64,000 nucleotides of DNA, from assembly GCA_001487125.1 (NCBI GenBank), contig LN913013.1, positions 744,001 through 808,000 on the forward strand. Reading direction: 5' to 3'. Source of the DNA: Gabonibacter massiliensis (GTDB lineage: Bacteria; Bacteroidota; Bacteroidia; Bacteroidales; Marinifilaceae). Shown here one piece after another: positions 18,446 through 25,700 of the stretch (its first letter is position 1; every line of letters starts with the position of its first letter). A program made the position numbers and the translations under genes. The notes beneath the pieces were generated by a model, which worked only from the letters and a program-made list of their open reading frames with translations, was not told the DNA's origin and ran no database searches.

Positions 18446-20080
18446 ATGTATATGAAAAAAATAATATATTATTTAGGCGCGTTTTTAGTCTTATGGGGAC
18501 TATTTACAGGATGCTATGACGATAAATCGAAAACAGCCCGGATTCCGATGCCCAAAATCACGATCCTGGGAGACGAGGCTCTATCCGGAGACCGTAGTAA
18601 CAGAATTGCTTACGTCGGAGAAGAGTGCGAATTGGATTGTAAAGTAAACTGGGGGACGGAAGACTCGACCCAATACGATTTTAAATGGACTTATAACGGA
18701 GAAGAGATCTCGCAAGAAAGAGTATGTCGTTATACATTCAACGAATCGGGAAGTACCTATGTCACCTTCCAGGTAATACAAAAATCTACCGGTCTTAGCT
18801 GGGGGGCTTCCCTTTCCGTAACGGTCAGCGCCAAATATCTTTTAGGATGGTTGATTCTCTCCGACAAAGAAGGACGCTCCGCTTTGGATTTCATCCATAT
18901 TGACACGTATGAACTCTACCCCGATATTTACAAAACCTTGCATCCCGATAAACCTCTCGGCTCCCAACCGTTCCGACTGGAACAACATTTCACTTCGGCT
19001 TACGACGAAATATTAGTCATGCAGAGAGGAGAACCCGGGTTAGTGGAATTGGACGGAAGAAATTTCAGTCAGGTAATTCAAACGAAAGATGAGTTTATCG
19101 GTGAAAAATATCCGTACGAAGGTTTTGATCCCGTACAGGTATGTTATGCCAACGGAACGGTCAGCGGTGTCGAATTGTTATTGACGGCCAAAGGAGAAGT
19201 GTATGCCCGTATGAACAAAACCGTAACGAGCCAATTCCAAACGGCCCAATACCCCACGATTCCTCTTGAATACCCCGGTGGAATGGAGATCACCACGTTT
19301 ACCTTCCCCAAACCGACCTATTATCAACTTATGTTCGATAATAAAAACAAAAGATGGTTAGCCATATACAAATCTTCCAGCAACGACAAAATGTTACCCT
19401 TGTTGGTCAAAAACTACGACGAAGAAGAGTTCCCGGATTATTTCGATTTCTGTAACGGGATGGATCAAAAAATGGAATTAGTATATGCCCAAACCTGCGA
19501 CGAATGGGGAGGCGACTGTTACCTGATAAACATCTTAAAAGATACGGAAACCGGGAAATATTATTTCCAAAAGTGTTATCTGACTTGGGATTCCTCTACA
19601 AATACCATAAAGGTATCACAACCCGTCCAAAAAGAATTTGCTGCAGGTTACAATCTCACCGAAGATTCGCAATTCTGGATGTTACGGGGACAAAATACCT
19701 ACTTCCAGGATAGTCCTCACGTATTCTTTACGGTAGACAAAAAAGTCTATTTCTACCGGGAACAAAATGATAAGTATTATTTATACAAAGACTGCAATTT
19801 AGGAGAAAATCCTCCGACCGGAAAAATTGTTTCCATTCACACGAATGCCGTTGTTTCAGAAATGGGAATCGCTTTCAGCGACGGTCATTTCTATATCTGT
19901 AACTTGGATCCGGAAGAGGTTGTCAATGCTATCGCCCGGGGTAATATAGATCCTTCCACACCTGCCGTAAACGCAGAATTGGAGATTAAACACTATTCCG
20001 GATTGGGAAATATCGTCCACTCTATTTTCAAATACGGTAGATTCTCCAACTGGTCGTCAGCAGAAGATCGATACAGATAA
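18446..20080 (+). CDS. PKD-like family surface lipoprotein (locus B)
   Basis: 544 residues. The start codon at 18446 (MYMKK) or the ATG two codons later gives a signal peptide with lipobox FTGC. A PKD/Ig-like domain (about residues 35-125, YVGEECELDCKVNWGTEDSTQYDFKWTYNGEEI, then STYVTFQVIQKSTG) is followed by a long beta-rich region that may form a propeller. Paralogue of the truncated gene at 1-1529. Last gene of the locus B operon; a 12-bp hairpin follows at 20098-20127. Probably a cell-surface binding accessory of the SusCD pair; ligand unknown. Confidence 0.85.
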   Translation: MYMKKIIYYLGAFLVLWGLFTGCYDDKSKTARIPMPKITILGDEALSGDRSNRIAYVGEECELDCKVNWGTEDSTQYDFKWTYNGEEISQERVCRYTFNESGSTYVTFQVIQKSTGLSWGASLSVTVSAKYLLGWLILSDKEGRSALDFIHIDTYELYPDIYKTLHPDKPLGSQPFRLEQHFTSAYDEILVMQRGEPGLVELDGRNFSQVIQTKDEFIGEKYPYEGFDPVQVCYANGTVSGVELLLTAKGEVYARMNKTVTSQFQTAQYPTIPLEYPGGMEITTFTFPKPTYYQLMFDNKNKRWLAIYKSSSNDKMLPLLVKNYDEEEFPDYFDFCNGMDQKMELVYAQTCDEWGGDCYLINILKDTETGKYYFQKCYLTWDSSTNTIKVSQPVQKEFAAGYNLTEDSQFWMLRGQNTYFQDSPHVFFTVDKKVYFYREQNDKYYLYKDCNLGENPPTGKIVSIHTNAVVSEMGIAFSDGHFYICNLDPEEVVNAIARGNIDPSTPAVNAELEIKHYSGLGNIVHSIFKYGRFSNWSSAEDRYR

Positions 20081-20097
20081 AAATAGACCAAAATCAT

Positions 20098-20127
20098 TCA
20101 TGAGGTCGTTTAAGCACGACCTCATGA
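20098..20127 (+). terminator. Perfect 12-bp inverted repeat after locus B
   Basis: TCATGAGGTCGT (20098-20109) pairs perfectly with ACGACCTCATGA (20116-20127) across a 6-base loop, 18 bases after the last stop codon of locus B. No U-tract follows, so it may end or stabilise the transcript rather than be a classical intrinsic terminator. Confidence 0.5.
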
Positions 20128-20208
20128 ACACCTAAATTACTTGTTATAAAATTGTATATCATATATTTCGTGTATGATTAGGGATGTGTTATGTAATCAA
20201 ATAAAACT

Positions 20209-21129
20209 ATGGAAGAAACAATTGTAAAAGTGGAAAATCTATCCCACCGTTATAGCGTTCAGTGGGCCATTCGGGATATCAATTTCGAAATTTCCCGTAA
20301 CGGCATATACGGTCTTTTGGGATCCAACGGGGCGGGTAAATCGACCACGATGAATATCATGTGCGGGGTACTGAAACCCACGCAAGGAAGTGTTTACATC
20401 AAGGGGATCGACTTGAGAAAGTCGCCGGTGGAAGCCAAAAGACATATCGGTTTCCTACCGCAAAAACCTCCCCTGCACATGGACCTGACGGTAGAGGAAT
20501 ACCTGGTGCATTGTGCCAATCTACGATGGCTCAGGGGTAAAGAGGTGGAGCGTGCCGTGAAAGAGGTGATGGGCAAATGCGGGATTACCCACTTCAAAAA
20601 GCGGCTGATCCGGAATCTATCGGGTGGATACCAGCAACGGGTGGGAATAGCCCAGGCGATCGTGCACGACCCCGATTTCGTGGTGTTAGACGAGCCTACC
20701 AACGGGTTGGACCCCAACCAGATCGTGGAGATACGACACCTGATCAAGGAGATCGCCGAGGAACGTACCGTGGTCCTATCCACTCATATCCTCCCGGAAG
20801 TACAGGCTACCTGCGATTATATCCGCATGATCGAGCAAGGAAACCTGGTCTTCGCCGGGACGGTCGATGAATTCGATAATTATATCATTCCGAACACTTT
20901 ACTGATCAACATGGCGGCGGCTCCACCTGTCGACGAGCTACGTTCCATACAGGGCGTGTTAGCCGTGGAAGAATTGGGCGGAACGAAATTCCGGGTACAA
21001 TTCGGGGACGCCCAAGACGTTTGCGAGCGTATCGTGGAGACCAGCGTGGCAAGGGGATGGAGACTCACGGAGATCAATATTGAGAAGAGCTCGCTCGATG
21101 CCGTCTTTGCAGAATTATCCAAGAAATAA
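20209..21129 (+). CDS. ABC transporter ATP-binding protein, GldA-like
   Basis: 306 residues. Walker A GSNGAGKST at residues 38-46, signature LSGGYQQRVGIAQ near 141, Walker B VVLDEPTNGLDP near 160, switch histidine in STHIL near 194, and a C-terminal extension ending KSSLDAVFAELSKK as in GldA/CcmA-type ATPases. It drives the permease encoded 20 bp downstream. GldA-type exporters belong to gliding motility in flavobacteria, but non-gliding Bacteroidales carry relatives of unknown cargo, so the gld name is not assigned. Third codon positions are richer in G and C than in surrounding genes. Confidence 0.92.
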   Translation: MEETIVKVENLSHRYSVQWAIRDINFEISRNGIYGLLGSNGAGKSTTMNIMCGVLKPTQGSVYIKGIDLRKSPVEAKRHIGFLPQKPPLHMDLTVEEYLVHCANLRWLRGKEVERAVKEVMGKCGITHFKKRLIRNLSGGYQQRVGIAQAIVHDPDFVVLDEPTNGLDPNQIVEIRHLIKEIAEERTVVLSTHILPEVQATCDYIRMIEQGNLVFAGTVDEFDNYIIPNTLLINMAAAPPVDELRSIQGVLAVEELGGTKFRVQFGDAQDVCERIVETSVARGWRLTEINIEKSSLDAVFAELSKK

Positions 21130-21149
21130 TAACCCTTAAAATTGATGTT

Positions 21150-23444
21150 ATGAGAATGATATATAAAATAGCCCGAACCGAATTGCAAACCCTTTTCTAT
21201 TCACCCGTGGCCTGGTTGATTATCGTGATTTTCACCTTCCAGGCCGCCATGGCGTTCTCTGACGTTTTCAGCAATTTCGTCAGGAACCAGGAATTAGGAT
21301 ATACCCTACGGGATGTTACCATGAGAACCTACGCCGGGATGTGGGGACTTTTCACTAACGTGCAACAATACCTATACTTCTACATACCCCTGTTAACCAT
21401 GGGACTCATGAGCCGGGAGTTAGGGAGCGGGTCCATTAAACTACTGTACTCATCTCCCGTTACCAACACACAGATCATACTGGGGAAATTTTTATCCATG
21501 ATGATTTACGGGATCGTGCTCGTGTTCATCCTTTTCGTTTTTGTCGTCTACGGGGCTGCCGCTATCAAATCGTTTGATTTCGTGGCCACCTTATCAGGTT
21601 TGCTCGGGCTCTATCTTTTGATCTGCGCCTACGCGGCCATCGGGTTGTTCATGTCAAGCCTCACCTCTTACCAGGTCGTGGCCGCCATGGGAACGCTGGC
21701 CGTGCTGGCCGTGTTGAATTTCATCGGGGGCACGTGGCAGGATATCGCTTTCGTGAGGGATATCACCTACTGGCTATCCATACGGGGACGCGCCTCCGAG
21801 TTTATAAACGGCCTGATTTGTAGCGACGACGTGTTATACTTCATCATCGTGATCGCTCTTTTCCTGGCTCTTTCCATCATCCGGTTGCAGGGTGTCAGGC
21901 AAAAGAGCGCGTGGACTGTTTCGTGCGGGAAATACATCGGGGTGGTTTTTATCGCCATGTTCCTCGGGTACCTCAGTTCGAGACCGAAATTGATGGGTTT
22001 TTACGATGCCACGCGTACCAAAGCCAGGACATTGACCACCAACAGCCAGGAGATCGTGAAAAAAATGGAAGGCGGGTTGACCATCACGACCTATACCAAT
22101 ATCCTCGATAATTACTACACCATCGCTTTACCGAGAGGGATCAACAGGGACCTCGAACGGTTCAAACAATACACCCGGTTCAAACCGGAGATCAAGATGA
22201 AATACGTCTATTACTACGACAAGGCTGAAAACCCGCAACTGGATAAGCGATACCCGGGGCTTTCCGACAGGGAACGCATGGTGAAAATATGCAATTCATG
22301 GAATTTAGACACCAACATGTTCATCACGCCGGAAGACGTCAGGAAAATGGAAGATCTATCGCCCGAGAAAAACAGGTTCGTGAGGGTGTTGGAGAGAGAA
22401 AACGGGCAGAAAACATTCTTGCGTGTCTTCGATGACATGTACGTGCATCCATTCGAGTCCGAGATATCCGCCGCCTTCAAGCGACTGGTGATGGAACTAC
22501 CGAAAGTCGGTTTCGTGAAGGGACACGGCGAGAGGGACTGCATCAAGGAGGGGGACCGTGATTATAACCGGTTCGCCCAGGACAGGCCTTTCCGTTACTC
22601 GTTGATCAACAACGGGTTCGATTTCCTCGAGGTGACGCTGGACAAGGAGATTCCGGAAAACATCGATATCCTGGTTATTGCCGACATGCGGGAACCCCTC
22701 TCCCCGGAAGAGAACCGGCGCTTGAACGCTTATATCGAGCGGGGCGGCAACCTGATGATCGCCGGGGAGCCCAGGCGGCAAGAGGTCATGAATCCTCTCG
22801 TGGAACAGTTCGGCGTACGATTCATGCCCGGACGCCTGGTTCGACCGACTGAAAATTTCCAGGCCGATTTCATCATCGCCACGCCCACGAGAGAGGCTGG
22901 GGAGTTCTCCTATCATTTCGACAACATGATCAAGAGGGAATACGTGGTCACGATGCCGGGCTGCACGGGATTAGAATACACGCGGGACAAGGGATTCAAC
23001 GTCACTCCTCTTTTCACGAGCGACACCGTCAACTGCTGGAACGAGTTGGAAACGACCGATTTCGTGGATGACACGGTGAAATTGAACCCTGAAGCGGGAG
23101 AGATCGAAAAAATTTATACCACGGCTTTAGCCTTAACCCGGAAGGTGGGAGAGAAAGAACAGAAAATCATTATCCTGGGAGATGCCGATTGCCTGAGTAA
23201 CGGGGAGATCAGCATCAGCAGAAAAGGCGTGAGAGCTTCCAACTACTCGCTTATTACCGGCTCCTTCTTCTGGATGTCGGACGAGGAAGTGCCCATCGAC
23301 GTGCGCCGCCCCAATCCGCCCGACAACGCCGTGCGCGTGGGTGAAACGGGAATGTATATTTCAAAACTCGGTCTCATGGGACTCTTCCCGATCTTGTTAG
23401 CGATCGCAGCTATCATCATCTGGATCCGGAGACGGGGAAGATAA
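21150..23444 (+). CDS. ABC-2 permease fused to GldG-like auxiliary domain
   Basis: 764 residues. The N-terminal part (about 1-245) is a six-helix ABC-2-type permease resembling GldF (TELQTLFYSPVAWLIIVIFTFQAAMAF, SRELGSGSIKLLYSSPVTNTQIILGK). A seventh helix follows near 255-272, and then a large extracytoplasmic GldG-like domain (about 275-735, with ITTYTNILDNYYTIALPRGINRD and GGNLMIAGEPRRQEVMNPLVEQFG). A final helix (about 740-760) ends in a basic tail. So GldF-like and GldG-like functions are joined in one chain. Partner of the ATPase at 20209-21129. Codon use is G/C-rich like that of the ATPase and unlike the flanking loci. Confidence 0.88.
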   Translation: MRMIYKIARTELQTLFYSPVAWLIIVIFTFQAAMAFSDVFSNFVRNQELGYTLRDVTMRTYAGMWGLFTNVQQYLYFYIPLLTMGLMSRELGSGSIKLLYSSPVTNTQIILGKFLSMMIYGIVLVFILFVFVVYGAAAIKSFDFVATLSGLLGLYLLICAYAAIGLFMSSLTSYQVVAAMGTLAVLAVLNFIGGTWQDIAFVRDITYWLSIRGRASEFINGLICSDDVLYFIIVIALFLALSIIRLQGVRQKSAWTVSCGKYIGVVFIAMFLGYLSSRPKLMGFYDATRTKARTLTTNSQEIVKKMEGGLTITTYTNILDNYYTIALPRGINRDLERFKQYTRFKPEIKMKYVYYYDKAENPQLDKRYPGLSDRERMVKICNSWNLDTNMFITPEDVRKMEDLSPEKNRFVRVLERENGQKTFLRVFDDMYVHPFESEISAAFKRLVMELPKVGFVKGHGERDCIKEGDRDYNRFAQDRPFRYSLINNGFDFLEVTLDKEIPENIDILVIADMREPLSPEENRRLNAYIERGGNLMIAGEPRRQEVMNPLVEQFGVRFMPGRLVRPTENFQADFIIATPTREAGEFSYHFDNMIKREYVVTMPGCTGLEYTRDKGFNVTPLFTSDTVNCWNELETTDFVDDTVKLNPEAGEIEKIYTTALALTRKVGEKEQKIIILGDADCLSNGEISISRKGVRASNYSLITGSFFWMSDEEVPIDVRRPNPPDNAVRVGETGMYISKLGLMGLFPILLAIAAIIIWIRRRGR

Positions 23445-23557
23445 AAACATTCTTTTCAAGTACCAAGAAAGGGGTATTCATATCCCTTTCCACGTACTTA
23501 CAAAAACATTTGAAACCAATTACCTAAACATAAAACAAACAACCCGCCGTAGTGTGC

Positions 23558-23594
23558 TGCCGGAGAAAACAATGCTATTTCTCCGGCACTTTTA
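23558..23594 (+). terminator. Intrinsic terminator after the ABC transporter genes
   Basis: TGCCGGAGAAA (23558-23568) pairs with TTTCTCCGGCA (23578-23588) across a 9-base loop, followed by CTTTTAA. It lies between the convergent permease gene and the orphan sigma gene. Confidence 0.75.
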
Positions 23595-23615
23595 ATTAAT
23601 CCTCCGGAATAGAAA

Positions 23616-24167
23616 TTAAAATCTTCCCATACCCATATTTCTATACTGGAAGAACAATAAAACCACTTCGTCATGCATCTCCTCCCGCAAAAATTTCAAA
23701 GCCCGGGACAGATGGGTTTTTACCGTGTTCAAACTGATTCCGAACTCTTCGGCCACATCTTTATACCCCTTCCCTTCTATAAAACACTTCTTCAATATTT
23801 CCTGCTGTTTTTGAGGTAATAGAAGCAGCTTTTCATGTAAACGAAACAATCTCTTCTCACGTTGCTCCAATTCATCATTCGTACTCTCTATGAAAGCCGT
23901 CATCTCCCGTTCATTCGAGGCAACAACGCGCAAGTGCTTCAAGTAATTCAAGGCATAATTCCGGGATAACGTAAATAAATAAGATTTCATCGAATAGGAA
24001 AAGTCTAATCGCTTTCTATTATTCCAGAGTACCAAAAAAACATCATGAACAATATCTTTAGCTACTTCCTCATCTTTTACATAGCTATTAACAAAGCCCA
24101 TCAAATCTACAAAATGAAGATGAAATAATTTTTCGAACATTTTACTATCAAAAACAGACCTTACCAT
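23616..24167 (-). CDS. Orphan ECF sigma factor
   Basis: 183 residues from the ATG at 24167. The open frame extends to a TTG at 24206, but that codon overlaps a strong promoter (24204-24234), so the internal ATG with a leader of about 30 nt is preferred. Region 2 at about 10-80 (EVAKDIVHDVFLVLWNNRKRLDF, then SYLFTLSRNYALNYLKHLR) and region 4 at about 115-165 (LPQKQQEILKKCFIEGKGYKDVAEEFG, SLNTVKTHLSRALKFLREE). It is the only sigma gene here with no adjacent FecR or SusCD on either side; loci C and D each have their own. Its target is not evident from this window. Confidence 0.9.
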   Translation of the reverse strand: MVRSVFDSKMFEKLFHLHFVDLMGFVNSYVKDEEVAKDIVHDVFLVLWNNRKRLDFSYSMKSYLFTLSRNYALNYLKHLRVVASNEREMTAFIESTNDELEQREKRLFRLHEKLLLLPQKQQEILKKCFIEGKGYKDVAEEFGISLNTVKTHLSRALKFLREEMHDEVVLLFFQYRNMGMGRF

Positions 24168-24203
24168 GCTTTTGCTTATTTTAGTCACCACCCATACACT
24201 TGT

Positions 24204-24234
24204 CAAAAATAACTTTTTTTATCATCAATACAAA
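24204..24234 (-). promoter_or_regulatory. Housekeeping promoter of the orphan sigma gene (TTTG-N19-TATTTTTG)
   Basis: On the minus strand TTTG (24234-24231), exactly 19 bases, then TATTTTTG (24211-24204). This is the textbook Bacteroidetes -33/-7 arrangement. It fixes transcription start near 24197 and favours the ATG at 24167 as translation start. Confidence 0.75.
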
Positions 24235-24534
24235 TATTTTCTTACTATTAACCCCTCATTTTTAAGTTAAAAAACAGCCGTATTTCAATATAATCCAATA
24301 TACAAATAGTATAATAATCTGTGAATTACAACATATAACCTATAAAACTATTATTCACAAAATAACAACTTATTTATAAAAACAAATGCAATTCCAATAT
24401 TCAATCTCCCCGAACAATAACGTAAATGTACCCCCGATAATAAAAACGTGGATTTTCCGTCATACGGAGAATCCACGTTTATTCAACCATCCATTTTCAG
24501 TTTATCTATTCCCAATAAGGGAAAAACACGAAAT
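24207..24534. other. Intergenic region between orphan sigma gene and locus C
   Basis: 328 bp, strongly AT-rich. It holds the sigma promoter (24204-24234), a loose inverted repeat TGTGAAT/ATTCACA around 24321-24359, and the locus C terminator (24444-24480). No gene seen. Confidence 0.6.
24444..24480 (-). terminator. Intrinsic terminator of locus C
   Basis: AAACGTGGATT (24444-24454) pairs with AATCCACGTTT (24470-24480). The stem continues inward with a wobble pair and five more pairs to a 3-base loop. On the minus strand the hairpin runs into a T stretch (complement of 24442-24446), so it ends the locus C operon after the small lipoprotein gene. Confidence 0.8.
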
Positions 24535-25077
24535 CTATTCTTTCGTTAACATAAAACTACCGGGAGCCCCGATCACTTTCACGGTAATACAACGGGGAAC
24601 GATAGAAACATGATCCTCATTCTCGACTTTCATCGATAACATGAAAATCCCTTCCGGCAAAACATTGGCAGGTAATTCCAATGTCCCATCTCCCCTCATT
24701 TTCACTAAACTTTTAAACAAAACCGCATCACCTCCCGTCGGAGAGGTTACATCATGCAAAGTCACATAAATCGGATACGTCCCTGATATTCCTTGCAAAT
24801 TAGTCGAAATCCAATCGGTTTCACGTTCATAATGCTTTCCGTTTTTCGACCACTCTTCCAAGTATGCGTCTTCCAATTCTTCGGGAAGAGTTTCCCGAAA
24901 ATCCCAAAACTCATCCAAAGACCATTCTTGTTCTTCCTGAAAAAGAGGAAGATTCCGTACCTCAAACACATCAGGATCATAAGTTGCATATTCCGTGTCC
25001 AAAAATCCGACTTCCGTGTCGCACCCCCAAGAACAAATCAACATCGATACGAATAAATATACTGTTTTTACTCTCAT
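24535..25077 (-). CDS. Small beta-sandwich lipoprotein (locus C), unknown family
   Basis: 180 residues. The signal peptide is followed by Cys 19 (CSWGCDTEVGF). It is a paralogue of the 132-residue protein at 34421-34819: both begin VGFLDTEYATYDPD / VGYLETEGALYDPD and share the Ig-like pattern NLQGISGTYPIYVTL / PIQGVEGTQPICYTI, then MRGDGTLELP / VRGDGTFDIP, then MLSMKVENE / VVSLRVRNE. This copy has about 45 extra, mostly acidic and aromatic residues (about 45-90). Last gene of the locus C operon, 13 bp after the FAS1 gene. I do not recognise a named family; a surface accessory to SusCD is inferred from the repeated context. Confidence 0.8.
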   Translation of the reverse strand: MRVKTVYLFVSMLICSWGCDTEVGFLDTEYATYDPDVFEVRNLPLFQEEQEWSLDEFWDFRETLPEELEDAYLEEWSKNGKHYERETDWISTNLQGISGTYPIYVTLHDVTSPTGGDAVLFKSLVKMRGDGTLELPANVLPEGIFMLSMKVENEDHVSIVPRCITVKVIGAPGSFMLTKE

Positions 25078-25090
25078 AACATCAGGTATT

Positions 25091-25690
25091 TTAAATTTCG
25101 CCTAATTCATAATTATAATTCAAAGAATGCACCACCCCGTTATTACATTCGATATCCGGTGAGGCTAACGGTACCGGGCTGTCTTTAGTCACAGAAAAAA
25201 GATAAAGAATCTCCGGGCCGGCTTGAGCGATACCCGCGTAATCCTCTTTCTCCCGGTAAGCCTTTAATACGTTATCGCTCATTGTAGTCAAATCCGTCCC
25301 GCCGATTACTTTCCCGGAAATATCAGGAATCCGAAAGTTCACATCAGCTTTCATGTACTTCCCTTTTACAACATGCTTCTCCAATATCATTTTACAAAAC
25401 AAAGGAGATAGATCTTTTACTTCCGTATAATAATTTTCCAATAAATAACGACGGATGGAATGGTTTGTCGGCCCCCAGAAAGTGATCTCCTCCTCCCCTT
25501 CAAACAATTCAATCATACCGGCATGTTCGATCATGACCACAACGGAATCCCAATCGTACGAATTCGTCTGTAAATACTTCCAAACGGAGCAATAATGCCT
25601 TGTTTGAACGATGCCGGTATCGATATAATTATCAACCGGGTCGCACCCGTATAAAAAGAGTCCGATAAATGCTATCCATATATTTTTCAT
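25091..25690 (-). CDS. FAS1 (fasciclin) domain lipoprotein (locus C)
   Basis: 199 residues with lipobox LYGC (Cys 16). One FAS1-like domain spans the mature part: the segment EEEITFWGPTNHSIRRYLL corresponds to the FAS1 H1 box, KMILEKHVVKGKYMKADV follows, and GVVHSLNYNYELG near the end resembles the H2 box. FAS1 domains mediate adhesion or ligand binding on cell surfaces. It follows susD (10 bp) and is paralogous to the protein at 34832-35482. A single-domain surface lipoprotein made with the SusCD pair; specific ligand unknown. Confidence 0.83.
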   Translation of the reverse strand: MKNIWIAFIGLFLYGCDPVDNYIDTGIVQTRHYCSVWKYLQTNSYDWDSVVVMIEHAGMIELFEGEEEITFWGPTNHSIRRYLLENYYTEVKDLSPLFCKMILEKHVVKGKYMKADVNFRIPDISGKVIGGTDLTTMSDNVLKAYREKEDYAGIAQAGPEILYLFSVTKDSPVPLASPDIECNNGVVHSLNYNYELGEI

Positions 25691-25700
25691 ACTGCTTTCT

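Noticed and set aside
21150-23444. Gliding-motility operon (gldA/gldF/gldG)
   Set aside because: The ATPase and fusion permease resemble Gld components, but no other gld or type IX secretion gene lies nearby, and gut Bacteroidales are not known to glide; only the family likeness is kept.
24207-24534. tRNA or CRISPR-like repeats in AT-rich gaps
   Set aside because: No cloverleaf-compatible segment with a TTCGA-type T-loop and no regularly spaced direct repeats were found in this or the other long gaps.
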